Under the pieces are notes generated by a model, which saw only the letters and a list, made by a program, of their open reading frames with translations, had not been told where the DNA came from and ran no database searches. Shown here piece after piece: positions 46,445 through 54,771 of a stretch of 64,000 nucleotides of DNA. Each line of letters starts with the position of its first letter. Position 1 is the stretch's first letter. Source of the DNA: CBDHFQ01 sp965262565. GTDB lineage: Bacteria; Bacteroidota; Bacteroidia; J057. A program made the position numbers and the translations under genes. Location of the stretch: the NCBI GenBank assembly GCA_965262565.1, contig CBDHFQ010000033.1, positions 124,001 through 188,000 on the forward strand, in the 5' to 3' direction.

Positions 46445-46585
46445 ATTTATCAATAACTTAATAAAATATGTTAAATGCTTTATATTTAAGCAGTTATTGC
46501 ACTCAAAATATTAATATCTATACCTGAAACTCGAAGAGAAATACTTTTGAGGCAGCCTCATCCATATGTATATCTCTTTTGAGGC

Positions 46586-47332
46586 TTAAAATATTTCTTC
46601 TTTATCCACGTCCGACATGGCTTCCTGCCAACTCTGTCCGAAGTTGATAGCTTCTAGAACGGCCATAGATAATTTGTTCTCAAGGCTTCCATATTTAGTT
46701 TTATAATCAATCATACTTCTACGAATAACTTCGCGGGCCTCCTCTTTGCCATATGTATGAGTTATTTCACATCTGCGTTTATCCTGTCCCGGCATTTCCT
46801 TGTAAGTAAGAAAATAGTGTTTTAAACGCTTAACAATAGGATCTGGACATTCGGAAATATCTGTCCATTCCTGATAAACAGCATCTCCCTTGAGAATGGC
46901 GATAATTTTATCATCAGCTTCTCCTCCATCCAGCATTCTGAAGCCTCCAATGGGGATGGCCTGTACGAGAATATCTCCATGGGTGATATCCCTTTCAGTT
47001 AACACGCAAATATCGAGTGGGTCGCCATCTCCTACGATATCATCTCTCCCCGTTTTCTGTCTACTATATTCTGCTATTTCTTCAGCAGAATAAGTTTGAG
47101 GGAGAAATCCATATAGAGCTGGAAGTAGGTTAGAGAATTTATGTGGTCGATCTACTTTTAGATATCCAGTGGTTTTATCTACCTCGTACTTTACAGTATC
47201 AGTAGGAACCATTTCAATAAACGCAGTAACAACCTCAGGAGCTTTCTTACCTAATTGAACCCCATGCCAGGGATGAGATTTATACCTTAAACCTATAAGG
47301 TTCCACATTCTTGCTAAGGTGTTGTTTTTCAT
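46586..47332 (-). CDS. ppa: family I inorganic pyrophosphatase
   Basis: A 248-residue soluble pyrophosphatase, longer than the 175-residue E. coli type. Key parts are FIEMVPTDTVKYEVDKTTG near the N-terminus, LPALYGFLPQTYSAEE and the metal-binding DGDPLDICVL (about residue 104; DxDPxD) followed by AIPIGGFRMLDGGEADDKIIAI with the Asp ligands. It hydrolyses pyrophosphate made in biosynthesis. The chain starts at the ATG at 47332, 238 bases from the next gene. Confidence 0.94.
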   Translation of the reverse strand: MKNNTLARMWNLIGLRYKSHPWHGVQLGKKAPEVVTAFIEMVPTDTVKYEVDKTTGYLKVDRPHKFSNLLPALYGFLPQTYSAEEIAEYSRQKTGRDDIVGDGDPLDICVLTERDITHGDILVQAIPIGGFRMLDGGEADDKIIAILKGDAVYQEWTDISECPDPIVKRLKHYFLTYKEMPGQDKRRCEITHTYGKEEAREVIRRSMIDYKTKYGSLENKLSMAVLEAINFGQSWQEAMSDVDKEEIF

Positions 47333-47570
47333 TTTTCAGAAATTTAGTTAGTCGGTGTAATTACAAGAACTAGTAAAAGCAATTTTAAATCCAAAGAGGA
47401 TTTAGACATTAACCTAAAAATTGATTTGTTATGTTAATCGATATGCAAGTTCGTAAGTAATTGAATATAAGATATGCTTATGTACTTGAATAAGCAAGAT
47501 AGTTGTATGAAAAGATAAAAAGCTGTACATAAACAAATATTCTGCAAGAAATATATTTAATCTTAGGTAG

Positions 47571-48218
47571 TCATTTTTGGACAAGGGGTCTTGCAGGGCA
47601 ACCTATATATGTTATACCGCCTTCTAGTCTTTTCGTGGCCACAGCTCCGGCACCTAATACGCACCGTTTCCCCAGAGAAACTCCTGGTAAAATTACTGCT
47701 CCACTGCCTACTTCAACTTCTTCTTCTAACACAACATTTCCACTTATATGGACACCGGGCGCTAATGTAGAATAGTCATGAATAATGGCATCATGACCTA
47801 CTGTGCAATGAAGATTGATAACGACATATTTCCCCAGCGTTATATCAGTGGTGAGGGTACTTCTGGCACAAATAATATTTCCTTGACCAAAATTAATGTG
47901 TGGGGAATGAATAACCGACGGGTGAATAACAGATTGAGGAATGAACCCTCGGGATTCCCATTTACGCGCTAATTTCTTTCTAACACTTCCATTCCCTAAG
48001 GCGATGATAAAATGTGTGTTAAGAGGTAGATTCTCGTGTGCCCACTCGTCATTCCCCAATATTTTTACTCCATGAATAACGGTTCCAGACAGTTCCTGAG
48101 ATATGAACCCGAGAACCTTGATTTTCGATTCAGTCTGCGTATTAGAATTGTAATCTCGGATGAGAGATAAAACTTCTATGCCAAATCCACCTGAGCCAAT
48201 TATTACCGTGGGAATCAT
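47571..48218 (-). CDS. NeuD/PglD-type sugar O-acyltransferase
   Basis: A 215-residue protein with a short N-terminal Rossmann-like part (TVIIGSGGFGIEVLSLI, KVLGFIS) and a C-terminal left-handed beta-helix made of hexapeptide repeats (INFGQGNIICARSTLTTDITLGKYVVINLH, HDYSTLAPGVHISGNVVL, EVGSGAVILPGVSLG). The catalytic His is likely in TVGHDAIIHD (about 130). This is the layout of PglD and NeuD acetyltransferases that modify nucleotide sugars. No sugar-nucleotide or polysaccharide genes surround it, so the acceptor is unknown. Confidence 0.88.
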   Translation of the reverse strand: MIPTVIIGSGGFGIEVLSLIRDYNSNTQTESKIKVLGFISQELSGTVIHGVKILGNDEWAHENLPLNTHFIIALGNGSVRKKLARKWESRGFIPQSVIHPSVIHSPHINFGQGNIICARSTLTTDITLGKYVVINLHCTVGHDAIIHDYSTLAPGVHISGNVVLEEEVEVGSGAVILPGVSLGKRCVLGAGAVATKRLEGGITYIGCPARPLVQK

Positions 48219-48353
48219 GAGTTATTTTTAGAGGAAATGGTACCAAACCTTACATGCTCAGTAAGAACCTTCTTGAATGACGTTTTGGAAATTGTTAATG
48301 TGCTTAACGGATTCTATATTGAACACATTGAATATAATAAGGAATTGTTTTGA

Positions 48354-49334
48354 ATGATGCGAATTTTATCCTATTCCGCACTATTACTTTTCGGACTGTT
48401 TGTTTATTCATGTGATCTTAGATTAGATCAGCTGGATGCAAAGGCTAATAACGAAGAGTCTTCCCGAGAAGATTCAGTGCTGGATAAATTAGCGATTTCA
48501 TTATGGGATGGTGCTGGTTTAAGGGAAGAACCAGGTCGAAGATCCAGTATTAAATACTTAACCACAGTTTATTTTGGTGAGAGAGTTGAGATGTTGGACA
48601 CCACTTCTTTTATCGCTGGAGAAAATAGAACATACATGAAAGTTCGATTGTCTGATGGTCAGGAAGGGTGGGTAAATCAATATCTTTTTGTAGAAGGCAA
48701 TGAGTTGGTAGCTGTCACTAAAGATGTGGAGCTATTTAGGAGACCGGATCAGATGACTTTTAAGGATGAGTTATTTAAAAGAGGAGAAATAGCTGTTTTG
48801 GAAGATCAGAAAGATGATTGGATGAAACTTGTAGGAATAGAAAGAGAGAAAAGTGGTTGGATCAATGCAAGAAACCATATTTCCAGAGTTCCTGAGGACG
48901 TGAGATTAGCGTTAAAGTTAAATCGTGCCATCAGAACCTCATCAGGCCAGGCGAGAAAAGAAAAACTGGAATCCATTTTACAAGATGAAAAGAGCTCAGG
49001 TTCTAACTTAATTGATCTCGTCAGCAAGAATATTAGGAAATTAAAGTCTGTGGGTTCAAGTGCGACCAAGAAAGAGATGCCCAAAGTGGCTAAAAATGAT
49101 TCCAGCAAAGAATTACGTATTACTGTTCCTAATACACAGATATACAAAATACCAGAATTGAAAGAGGAAAATATTCTTAGTCAAATAGAGGTAGGAACTC
49201 TTTGCAAAGTTATAAGAAAAGGTCCTCAGTCCGTTGTTGATAGTATGGAAGATTATTGGTACCAAATTAAACATGAAGATTTAGTAGGATGGGTTTACGG
49301 TTCCAATACTTCAATTAGCCTGGTTGATAATTAA
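48354..49334 (+). CDS. lipoprotein with bacterial SH3-type domains
   Basis: A 326-residue lipoprotein (lipobox FVYSC, Cys20). Three SH3-like segments can be seen: about 45-103 (ISLWDGAGLREEPGRRSS ... DGQEGWVNQYLFVEG), 104-172 (LFRRPD ... SGWINARNHI) and a C-terminal one (about 255-322, ITVPNTQIYKIPEL ... LVGWVYGSN). They are linked by a charged helical stretch (180-245). SH3b domains often bind cell-wall or peptidoglycan peptides. It is followed by a small T9SS protein gene after 108 bases. Confidence 0.85.
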   Translation: MMRILSYSALLLFGLFVYSCDLRLDQLDAKANNEESSREDSVLDKLAISLWDGAGLREEPGRRSSIKYLTTVYFGERVEMLDTTSFIAGENRTYMKVRLSDGQEGWVNQYLFVEGNELVAVTKDVELFRRPDQMTFKDELFKRGEIAVLEDQKDDWMKLVGIEREKSGWINARNHISRVPEDVRLALKLNRAIRTSSGQARKEKLESILQDEKSSGSNLIDLVSKNIRKLKSVGSSATKKEMPKVAKNDSSKELRITVPNTQIYKIPELKEENILSQIEVGTLCKVIRKGPQSVVDSMEDYWYQIKHEDLVGWVYGSNTSISLVDN

Positions 49335-49442
49335 GAACGACTTTTTTTCAATTTATTTGTAACCTTTTACCCTAAAAATACTATTAATATTAAAGTGGAA
49401 TAGTATTTGTTTAAAAGTTTATGGATTGAAACGACAACTAGT

Positions 49443-49901
49443 ATGAAGAGAATTGTTACTATATTATGTTTTGTGATGTTGTTTAGCTCGGGTGTCTTGA
49501 TGGGACAGCATATACTATTATCGTCTTCTCCTTTTCAACCTTTTTCCTCGATCATTCAGGTGTCTTCATCTGATGAAATAGTTATAGCCTCTGGCAATAC
49601 ATTAACATCTTTTTCCACAGCTACTGTCGAACCTATAGATAGATTAACTTTATTATCTAATCCTTACCCAAATCCTGCGAGATCGCATACAAAATTAGAT
49701 TACGAACTTCCTAAAAATACTGGTGAAGTTGTATTAACTCTTTTAGATCTTATAGGTAATGTTGCTGCTTCTCATAAAATTATTGATCCTAAAGGAACCA
49801 TTGAAATTAACACCAGCCAATTGAACTCTGGAGTTTACTTCATTTACATGAAAACAGCAGATGAAATTCTTACCTCCCGAAAATTGATCGTGTCTAAGTA
49901 G
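49443..49901 (+). CDS. small secreted protein consisting mainly of a T9SS sorting domain
   Basis: A 152-residue protein; the ATG at 49443 (MKRIVTILCFVMLF) starts a signal peptide ending near LMGQH. After about 45 Ser/Thr-rich residues comes a full T9SS type A domain: LLSNPYPNPARSHTKLDYELPK, EVVLTLLDLIGNVAASH, INTSQLNSGVYFIYMKTADEIL, and a final RKLIVSK. There is no clear catalytic or binding module. It may be a degraded substrate, a regulatory decoy or a short adhesin. It precedes xseA by 74 bases. Confidence 0.8.
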   Translation: MKRIVTILCFVMLFSSGVLMGQHILLSSSPFQPFSSIIQVSSSDEIVIASGNTLTSFSTATVEPIDRLTLLSNPYPNPARSHTKLDYELPKNTGEVVLTLLDLIGNVAASHKIIDPKGTIEINTSQLNSGVYFIYMKTADEILTSRKLIVSK

Positions 49902-49975
49902 TAATCTTTTTGACCAAATTCTTAATATTTGCAGTAAGTTAGTATTCACGTTTATTAACCTGCAAATCAACACTT

Positions 49976-51094
49976 GTGAAAGAAGTCTACTCCGTTGAAG
50001 AACTTACCCAATACATTAAGTTTAAGTTAGAGGATGATTCTGGTCTTCAAGATATTTCAGTGAGTGGAGAGATATCTAATCTTACCTACCATAGATCAGG
50101 GCACGTATATTTTGCTATTAAGGATACAAAATCTCAGCTTTCATGTGTGATGTTTAAAACCTATGCCCAGCATGCTACCAGAATGAAAGAAGGAGATCAT
50201 GTGACCTTATCTGGAAGTATCAATGTTTATGTTCCCAGAGGATATTATCAGTTAGTCGTTAGAAGTATCAAACAGGAAGGCGTAGGAACTTTATACATTC
50301 GATTTCTTCAATTAAAAGAGCAATTGCAGGCAGCGGGTTTATTTGATCCTATTCATAAAAAATCTTTGCCCATCTTTCCTAAGAAAATAGCTGTAATTAC
50401 CTCTCCTACCGGAGCAGCTGTTAGAGATATCCTTAGAACACTATACAGAAGATTTCCCCATGTTCATATAGTCGTTATTCCTACAGTGGTGCAGGGAGTA
50501 CATGGCAAAGATAGTATCATAGGAAGTTTAGTCACTGCTCAAGGCATAAGGGCCGATTTGATCATTCTGGCCAGAGGAGGAGGTTCTATTGAAGATTTAT
50601 GGAATTTTAATGAAGAAGGGGTAGCAAGGGCTATTTTTCATTCTTCTATCCCTGTGATTAGCGGAATCGGTCATGAAACGGATTTTACTATTGCTGACTT
50701 TGTGGCCGATGTAAGGGCATCGACTCCTACAGCTGCTGCTGAACAATCTGTACCGGAGGTGAGCTTAATTATTGAAGGACTGGCACAAGCGAAAGCGAAT
50801 CTAAGGCACCAGCTCCAGCACTTTATTAATTACAAAAGGCAATCCTTAGATGATCTGAGCTTCAGACTGAACCAGTATATGAAAGAATGGATCAATCAGA
50901 GAAGACAGACACTAAACATATTAGCGGCTAAGCTGGAAAGTATGGATTTGACCGCGATTCTTAAGCAGGGCTATTCAATTACTACTTATAATGGAAAAGT
51001 CATAAGAAATGCTAATGAGATAAAAGAAGGTGATGAAATAAATACTATCCTGTCTAATGGGCAGATAGAATCAGAGATTAAACGTTTAACATAG
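49976..51094 (+). CDS. xseA: exodeoxyribonuclease VII large subunit
   Basis: A 372-residue XseA starting with GTG at 49976; no better ATG lies upstream in frame. An N-terminal OB-fold (residues about 1-95: ISVSGEISNLTYHRSGHVYFAIKD, SQLSCVMFK) is followed by the nuclease domain with KIAVITSPTGAAVRDILRTLYRR, ADLIILARGGGSIEDLWNFNEE and VISGIGHETDFTIADFVADVRASTPTAAAE, all diagnostic. With XseB it forms exonuclease VII, which degrades single-stranded DNA. xseB follows after only four bases. Confidence 0.95.
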   Translation: MKEVYSVEELTQYIKFKLEDDSGLQDISVSGEISNLTYHRSGHVYFAIKDTKSQLSCVMFKTYAQHATRMKEGDHVTLSGSINVYVPRGYYQLVVRSIKQEGVGTLYIRFLQLKEQLQAAGLFDPIHKKSLPIFPKKIAVITSPTGAAVRDILRTLYRRFPHVHIVVIPTVVQGVHGKDSIIGSLVTAQGIRADLIILARGGGSIEDLWNFNEEGVARAIFHSSIPVISGIGHETDFTIADFVADVRASTPTAAAEQSVPEVSLIIEGLAQAKANLRHQLQHFINYKRQSLDDLSFRLNQYMKEWINQRRQTLNILAAKLESMDLTAILKQGYSITTYNGKVIRNANEIKEGDEINTILSNGQIESEIKRLT

Positions 51095-51098
51095 AGTT

Positions 51099-51335
51099 AT
51101 GTCAGAAGAAAATCTACAGAAAGATGAATTTTCATTAGAGGATGCCCTCAGTGAAGTGAAGCAGATCGTCCAACGAATGCAAAAAGAGATTAACGATTTT
51201 GATGAACAAATAAGCCTTTTTACCAGAGGGAATGAGTTAATACAATCATGTCAGGAATATCTTGACAAAGCTGAATGGAAAGTAGAGCAACTCATTGATG
51301 GAGATTTGAGCAATTTTACCTCTGATCAAGAATAA
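51099..51335 (+). CDS. xseB: exodeoxyribonuclease VII small subunit
   Basis: A 78-residue, highly charged helical protein. The segment FSLEDALSEVKQIVQRMQKEINDFDEQISLFTRGNELI corresponds to the conserved XseB core (about residues 11-48), then QEYLDKAEWKVEQL. It starts four bases after the xseA stop codon, the standard arrangement, and binds several copies to XseA. Confidence 0.93.
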   Translation: MSEENLQKDEFSLEDALSEVKQIVQRMQKEINDFDEQISLFTRGNELIQSCQEYLDKAEWKVEQLIDGDLSNFTSDQE

Positions 51336-51360
51336 ATTGTGAGTTAACTCTTTTATCCTT

Positions 51361-51390
51361 TTTGATTTTCAACGTGCAAGTGTATTTTTG
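51361..51390 (+). promoter_or_regulatory. Bacteroidota promoter of the DUF3127 gene
   Basis: TTTG (51361-51364), 18 bases, then TATTTTTG (51383-51390) matches the -33/-7 pattern. Transcription would begin near 51397, only about 12 bases before the ATG at 51409. The DUF3127 gene is thus probably expressed on its own as well as after xseAB. Confidence 0.65.
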
Positions 51391-51408
51391 TCAAAATGAT
51401 CGCCTAAG

Positions 51409-51777
51409 ATGAAGATTCAAGGAAAACTACATAAGAAATTCGATACGAAACAAGTTACAGATACATTCCGAAAGCGCGAATTTGTCATAGAGTATATTGA
51501 TAATCCTCAATACCCTCAATACATATCTTTCCAATTGATACAGAACAATTGTGAAATGGTTGACTCCTATCAGCCAGGAAGTATGTTGGAGGTGGAATTT
51601 AACCTCAGAGGAAGGGAATGGACCAGCCCTCAGGGAGAGACAAAGTATTTCAATAGCCTGGATGCATGGAGAATTACTCCCGTTCAGCAGAATCAAGGGT
51701 TTAATGCCCCTGCACCATCTCCTCCACCTGATGTATTAGATGTTACAAAGATGGATGATGATGATCTTCCTTTTTAA
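51409..51777 (+). CDS. DUF3127 protein with SSB-like acidic C-terminal tip
   Basis: A 122-residue Bacteroidota-specific DUF3127 protein. The body (residues 1-90) looks like an OB-type beta-barrel: KIQGKLHKKFDTKQVTDTFRK, YPQYISFQLIQNN, GSMLEVEFNLRGREW, YFNSLDAWRI. After a Pro-rich linker (PAPSPPPDV) it ends in MDDDDLPF, nearly the same as the SSB tip (DDDIPF/DDDLPF) that recruits replication and repair proteins. The neighbouring exonuclease VII genes fit a role in single-stranded DNA handling. Direct DNA binding is inference. Confidence 0.85.
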   Translation: MKIQGKLHKKFDTKQVTDTFRKREFVIEYIDNPQYPQYISFQLIQNNCEMVDSYQPGSMLEVEFNLRGREWTSPQGETKYFNSLDAWRITPVQQNQGFNAPAPSPPPDVLDVTKMDDDDLPF

Positions 51778-52087
51778 AGAGTTTGTTAGTCCAACATTTT
51801 CGAAAAAAAACTAACACCCTGGATGTAATTTTCATTCCCTGCCTAAAATCATTTCCTCAGGAGAATATTTTTATAAGGTGTTATTTTTAGTTGATTAAGA
51901 GAAAGTTAAGCGTTTCTCATTAGGGATTTATTTAGATGACGATCCTCATGTGATTGTGGGTGAGTTGGATATGTAATAATTCTTACATGACTTCTATTAT
52001 GCTCAGATGATGAAGTCCCACATATTTTCTATTTTAAAATGATTTTTATAATAGGTAATTTATTTATTACTAATATCATATCAGAAT
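51778..52087. other. intergenic region after DUF3127 gene
   Basis: About 310 bases. GTTAGT (about 51784) can pair with ACTAAC (about 51810) in a short stem, and AACACC (51813) with GGTGTT (51887) in a long loop before ATTTTT. These may form a terminator-like fold, but neither is convincing. No other feature seen. Confidence 0.4.
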
Positions 52088-52480
52088 ATGGCTACGTACA
52101 ATAGTGTCATGCTGGTTGACGATAACGAGATTGACAACATTATTAATGAAAAGATTATTGAGGCAAACAGCTTTGCAGATCGAATACTTGTATTCCAGAC
52201 AGGGCAAGAGGCATTGGAGTTTTTAGAGGCTAATCAAAATGATGAGAAAAACCTCCCTGAGATTGTGTTCCTGGATATCAACATGCCTATCATGGATGGT
52301 TTTCAATTTTTGGAAGACTTTGAAAAGTTTTCAGAAATAGTTCTCGATAAGTGTAAAATCATCATGCTTTCTTCTTCTATTAGCCCTAAAGATATTGATC
52401 GCGCTGCAAGTAGCAAGTATGTGAAAAAATATCTGAATAAACCATTAAATGCGCGCTACCTAGAAGCAATTACTGTGTAA
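52088..52480 (+). CDS. single-domain response regulator
   Basis: A 130-residue CheY-like receiver with no output domain. Acidic pocket VDDNEID (residues 10-16), phosphoacceptor Asp in VFLDINMPIMDGFQFLE (about 59), the Ser of MLSSS (about 95) and the Lys of KYLNKPLN (about 118) are all present. No histidine kinase gene is next to it. In Bacteroidota such proteins often act in phosphorelay or work with distant hybrid kinases. It has its own terminator. Confidence 0.93.
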   Translation: MATYNSVMLVDDNEIDNIINEKIIEANSFADRILVFQTGQEALEFLEANQNDEKNLPEIVFLDINMPIMDGFQFLEDFEKFSEIVLDKCKIIMLSSSISPKDIDRAASSKYVKKYLNKPLNARYLEAITV

Positions 52481-52534
52481 AATATTTACTAAACTAAAGC
52501 TCTTATTTCTGAGATTTATCTTTCAAAAAATGGT

Positions 52535-52567
52535 AAGGATGTATATCTAAAGACATCCTTGGTTTTT
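52535..52567 (+). terminator. terminator of the response regulator gene
   Basis: AAGGATGT (52535-52542) pairs with ACATCCTT (52553-52560), followed after GG by TTTTT. It lies about 55 bases beyond the stop codon. Confidence 0.75.
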
Positions 52568-52685
52568 ACTTTATCATTTTTTCAATCTTATAAGCTGAGT
52601 TTATTTACCATGTTTATGAATCATAAACCAATTACCCGCTTTTTTTAAAAGATTGATTTACAAGTACAATATTTCGTCAACTAGC

Positions 52686-52724
52686 AAAAAAAGAGAATGC
52701 CTTAATTATGGCATTCTCTTTTTT
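52686..52724. terminator. strong bidirectional terminator
   Basis: AAAAAAAGAGAATGCC pairs with GGCATTCTCTTTTTT around an eight-base loop. It is 25 bases past the stop of the minus-strand gene at 52749 and probably ends that transcript. Confidence 0.88.
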
Positions 52725-52748
52725 GTTTACTAAGCGGATAAACTAATT

Positions 52749-54203
52749 TCAAACAGCTAAGGTGCTTACCTCTTCCTGCAGAAATACTTCCTCCATATCA
52801 ATTTCCTCCAACAATGCATATCTTCCTACATTTACTTCTTTCCACTTATCAATATTCGCTCTTAGGTTTTTCACCTTTGTCCTTGGCTTTCCTCCCAAAG
52901 CAACACTTAAAATCTTTAATAATACTTTAGCATGATCGTACTTTGCCATGGAAGCCTTGCGTAATTGCCTCTGTAAACTTAAGATAAGCTGATTAGCAAG
53001 GTCAAAATCTTCTAATAAAACATAATTCAAGGCCAGGAAGAACTTGACCTCAATATCCATATGCAGGGTCTTCCTTAAGTTGACCTCGTTGCGAACATTG
53101 TATAATATTCGGGCAGATTTCTTATAATTTTTATTGTAGAAATATGCGTAGGAGAGGAATAGATGATAATTGATAAAGAAGGTGATTCGGTAAGGTTCCA
53201 TTTCAATTTGGAGGATGTAATTGTCAATGTCTTTAATCAATTGTTCAACCGTATTGGTCCTGATGTGGTATCTCAATTTTCTGAATAAAAACAGAGAAGT
53301 ATTCGCATTGAAATGATAGCGCGTTAATAATTCGTCAATCTTATAATCGAGGATTTCGAAGTAAATTTTAGACTTATCTCTGATGTTATTGTTCTCGTAA
53401 TAAATAAAGCGAAGGAAGTTGAACAGAATATTGATATTTAAATAAAAAGAATCATCCTTGTATTCTCCTAATATCTCGAAAGAGCGCTCAAACATCCGCT
53501 CAGTATCTTCCAGCTCACATCTGATCGTATCGGGAATTTCGATAAACAATTTGGCAAAGATGTGAATGATTGCTTTGAAAATGTATAAACGATGAGAATC
53601 ATACAGATTATTTAAATTGTCAATTTTTTCCATCGTGGTGATCATATCTGAATGATCTTTATCCTTCCTGGACAAGAAAAAGGCATCGTAAGAACGGAAA
53701 AACTGAACGACAAGATCCACTGCCTTGTCCATAGCAACTGCGTAGGCTACTTGTTGATTGTATCTGCTTTTGAAATAGGTATGATTTTCGTCAAACGCAT
53801 GAAGATTTTGAAGCTCCTTATATACAATCATTAAACCATATGGAAAATCAAATTTTAATAATTCCTTCTCCAGCTTTCTCAATGCTGCTACAGAAATCTC
53901 TCTCGGATTATTAAATACAAGATCATTGACACTCAATACGCGCCTCATGACGTGTAAATTCGGATCTCCTACGCGATTTAATAAATAGGTTTCTATCTTC
54001 TGGTTCAATCTGGATTTAAGCACGTAAAATGCAGAAGGGGAGATGTCAAATTCTGCTAAAAACTTTTTATCCGGTGATTCAGGATTTTCTCGGATGATTT
54101 TCAAAAAAGCAGCACTTTTATCCGCCTTATTAGCAGTGAAATTATTGTAAATTTCAGTGAATTCTTCTTCTGTCAACTGACTAATAATCTTGTACAAGTC
54201 CAT
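52749..54203 (-). CDS. conserved-looking helical protein of unknown function, 484 residues
   Basis: I do not recognise this protein. It has no signal peptide and no membrane helix. An N-terminal helical section has ISQLTEEEFTEIYNNF and then DISPSAFYVLKSRLNQKI, which may be a small helix-turn-helix-like unit (about 1-75). The rest is all-helical with many aromatic residues, resembling TPR-like repeats (SYAYFYNKNYKKSARILYNVRNE, DLANQLILSLQRQ). The C-terminus is acidic (EEVSTLAV). It is alone on the minus strand, next to a response regulator on the plus strand. A scaffold or regulatory function is only a guess. Confidence 0.7.
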   Translation of the reverse strand: MDLYKIISQLTEEEFTEIYNNFTANKADKSAAFLKIIRENPESPDKKFLAEFDISPSAFYVLKSRLNQKIETYLLNRVGDPNLHVMRRVLSVNDLVFNNPREISVAALRKLEKELLKFDFPYGLMIVYKELQNLHAFDENHTYFKSRYNQQVAYAVAMDKAVDLVVQFFRSYDAFFLSRKDKDHSDMITTMEKIDNLNNLYDSHRLYIFKAIIHIFAKLFIEIPDTIRCELEDTERMFERSFEILGEYKDDSFYLNINILFNFLRFIYYENNNIRDKSKIYFEILDYKIDELLTRYHFNANTSLFLFRKLRYHIRTNTVEQLIKDIDNYILQIEMEPYRITFFINYHLFLSYAYFYNKNYKKSARILYNVRNEVNLRKTLHMDIEVKFFLALNYVLLEDFDLANQLILSLQRQLRKASMAKYDHAKVLLKILSVALGGKPRTKVKNLRANIDKWKEVNVGRYALLEEIDMEEVFLQEEVSTLAV

Positions 54204-54771
54204 ATACTATTCTTTTAAAGGTTCAATTGCTAACAACCAAGGGAGGTAATTCTGTGTCTCTTGAGGATAATATTTAACAAGAACTTCAACTCATATCCGT
54301 ATTTTACTCCTTGATAATTTTTTATGTATAAATTTTATATATAAAAATAACTGTTTTTTTAATCTTATGTGTCCTTATTTGTAATTTTTATGTCTCATTT
54401 TTAAATTTTAGGGATAAGGTTTCAATTTTTGTGCCGCAGTTTTTAAAATTTTTACTCAAGATTTCAAAAATTGATCAATACAATTCAAAAATTCACCTCG
54501 ATAATTTCAATTTTCACTCGAATCTTTTTAAAACTACATCTACCCATATTAGTTTACTAGCCAAAAGAACAGTAATCTTAACATGTTTTTACGCTGAAAT
54601 TTGTATTGTGAGATTATTGATAGCTTTTTTTTTCATCTTGCCCAGATGAGAAGTTAATATGTCACAGGGATGGTAGGAATTTTTTTTATCTCTTGATTTC
54701 CGCTTAAATTTACCCCTGAACTTAGTCATTATATGATATTTATCTTTTTCGAATAAGCCTACAATTAGCAT
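54204..54771. other. divergent intergenic region between unknown gene and ispG
   Basis: About 570 very AT-rich bases with long T and A runs. TATCTTTT near 54739, about 30 bases upstream of the ispG ATG, is one base off the -7 consensus. A small stem CATCT-TGCCC-AGATG lies near 54635. No coding frame beyond short chance ones. Confidence 0.45.

Larger units (their letters stand above)
46126..46585. other. intergenic region with small ORF and terminator
   Basis: About 460 bases between the start of the KAS III gene and the end of the pyrophosphatase gene. Besides the small ORF and the terminator given separately, the repeat CTTTTGAGGC occurs twice (46544-46553 and 46576-46585) around GCCTCA, forming a short stem near the pyrophosphatase stop. 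Confidence 0.5.

Noticed and set aside
54630..54660. Terminator near 54635
   Set aside because: The T-run lies before the small stem on the plus strand, the wrong order for a terminator, and the stem is only five base pairs.
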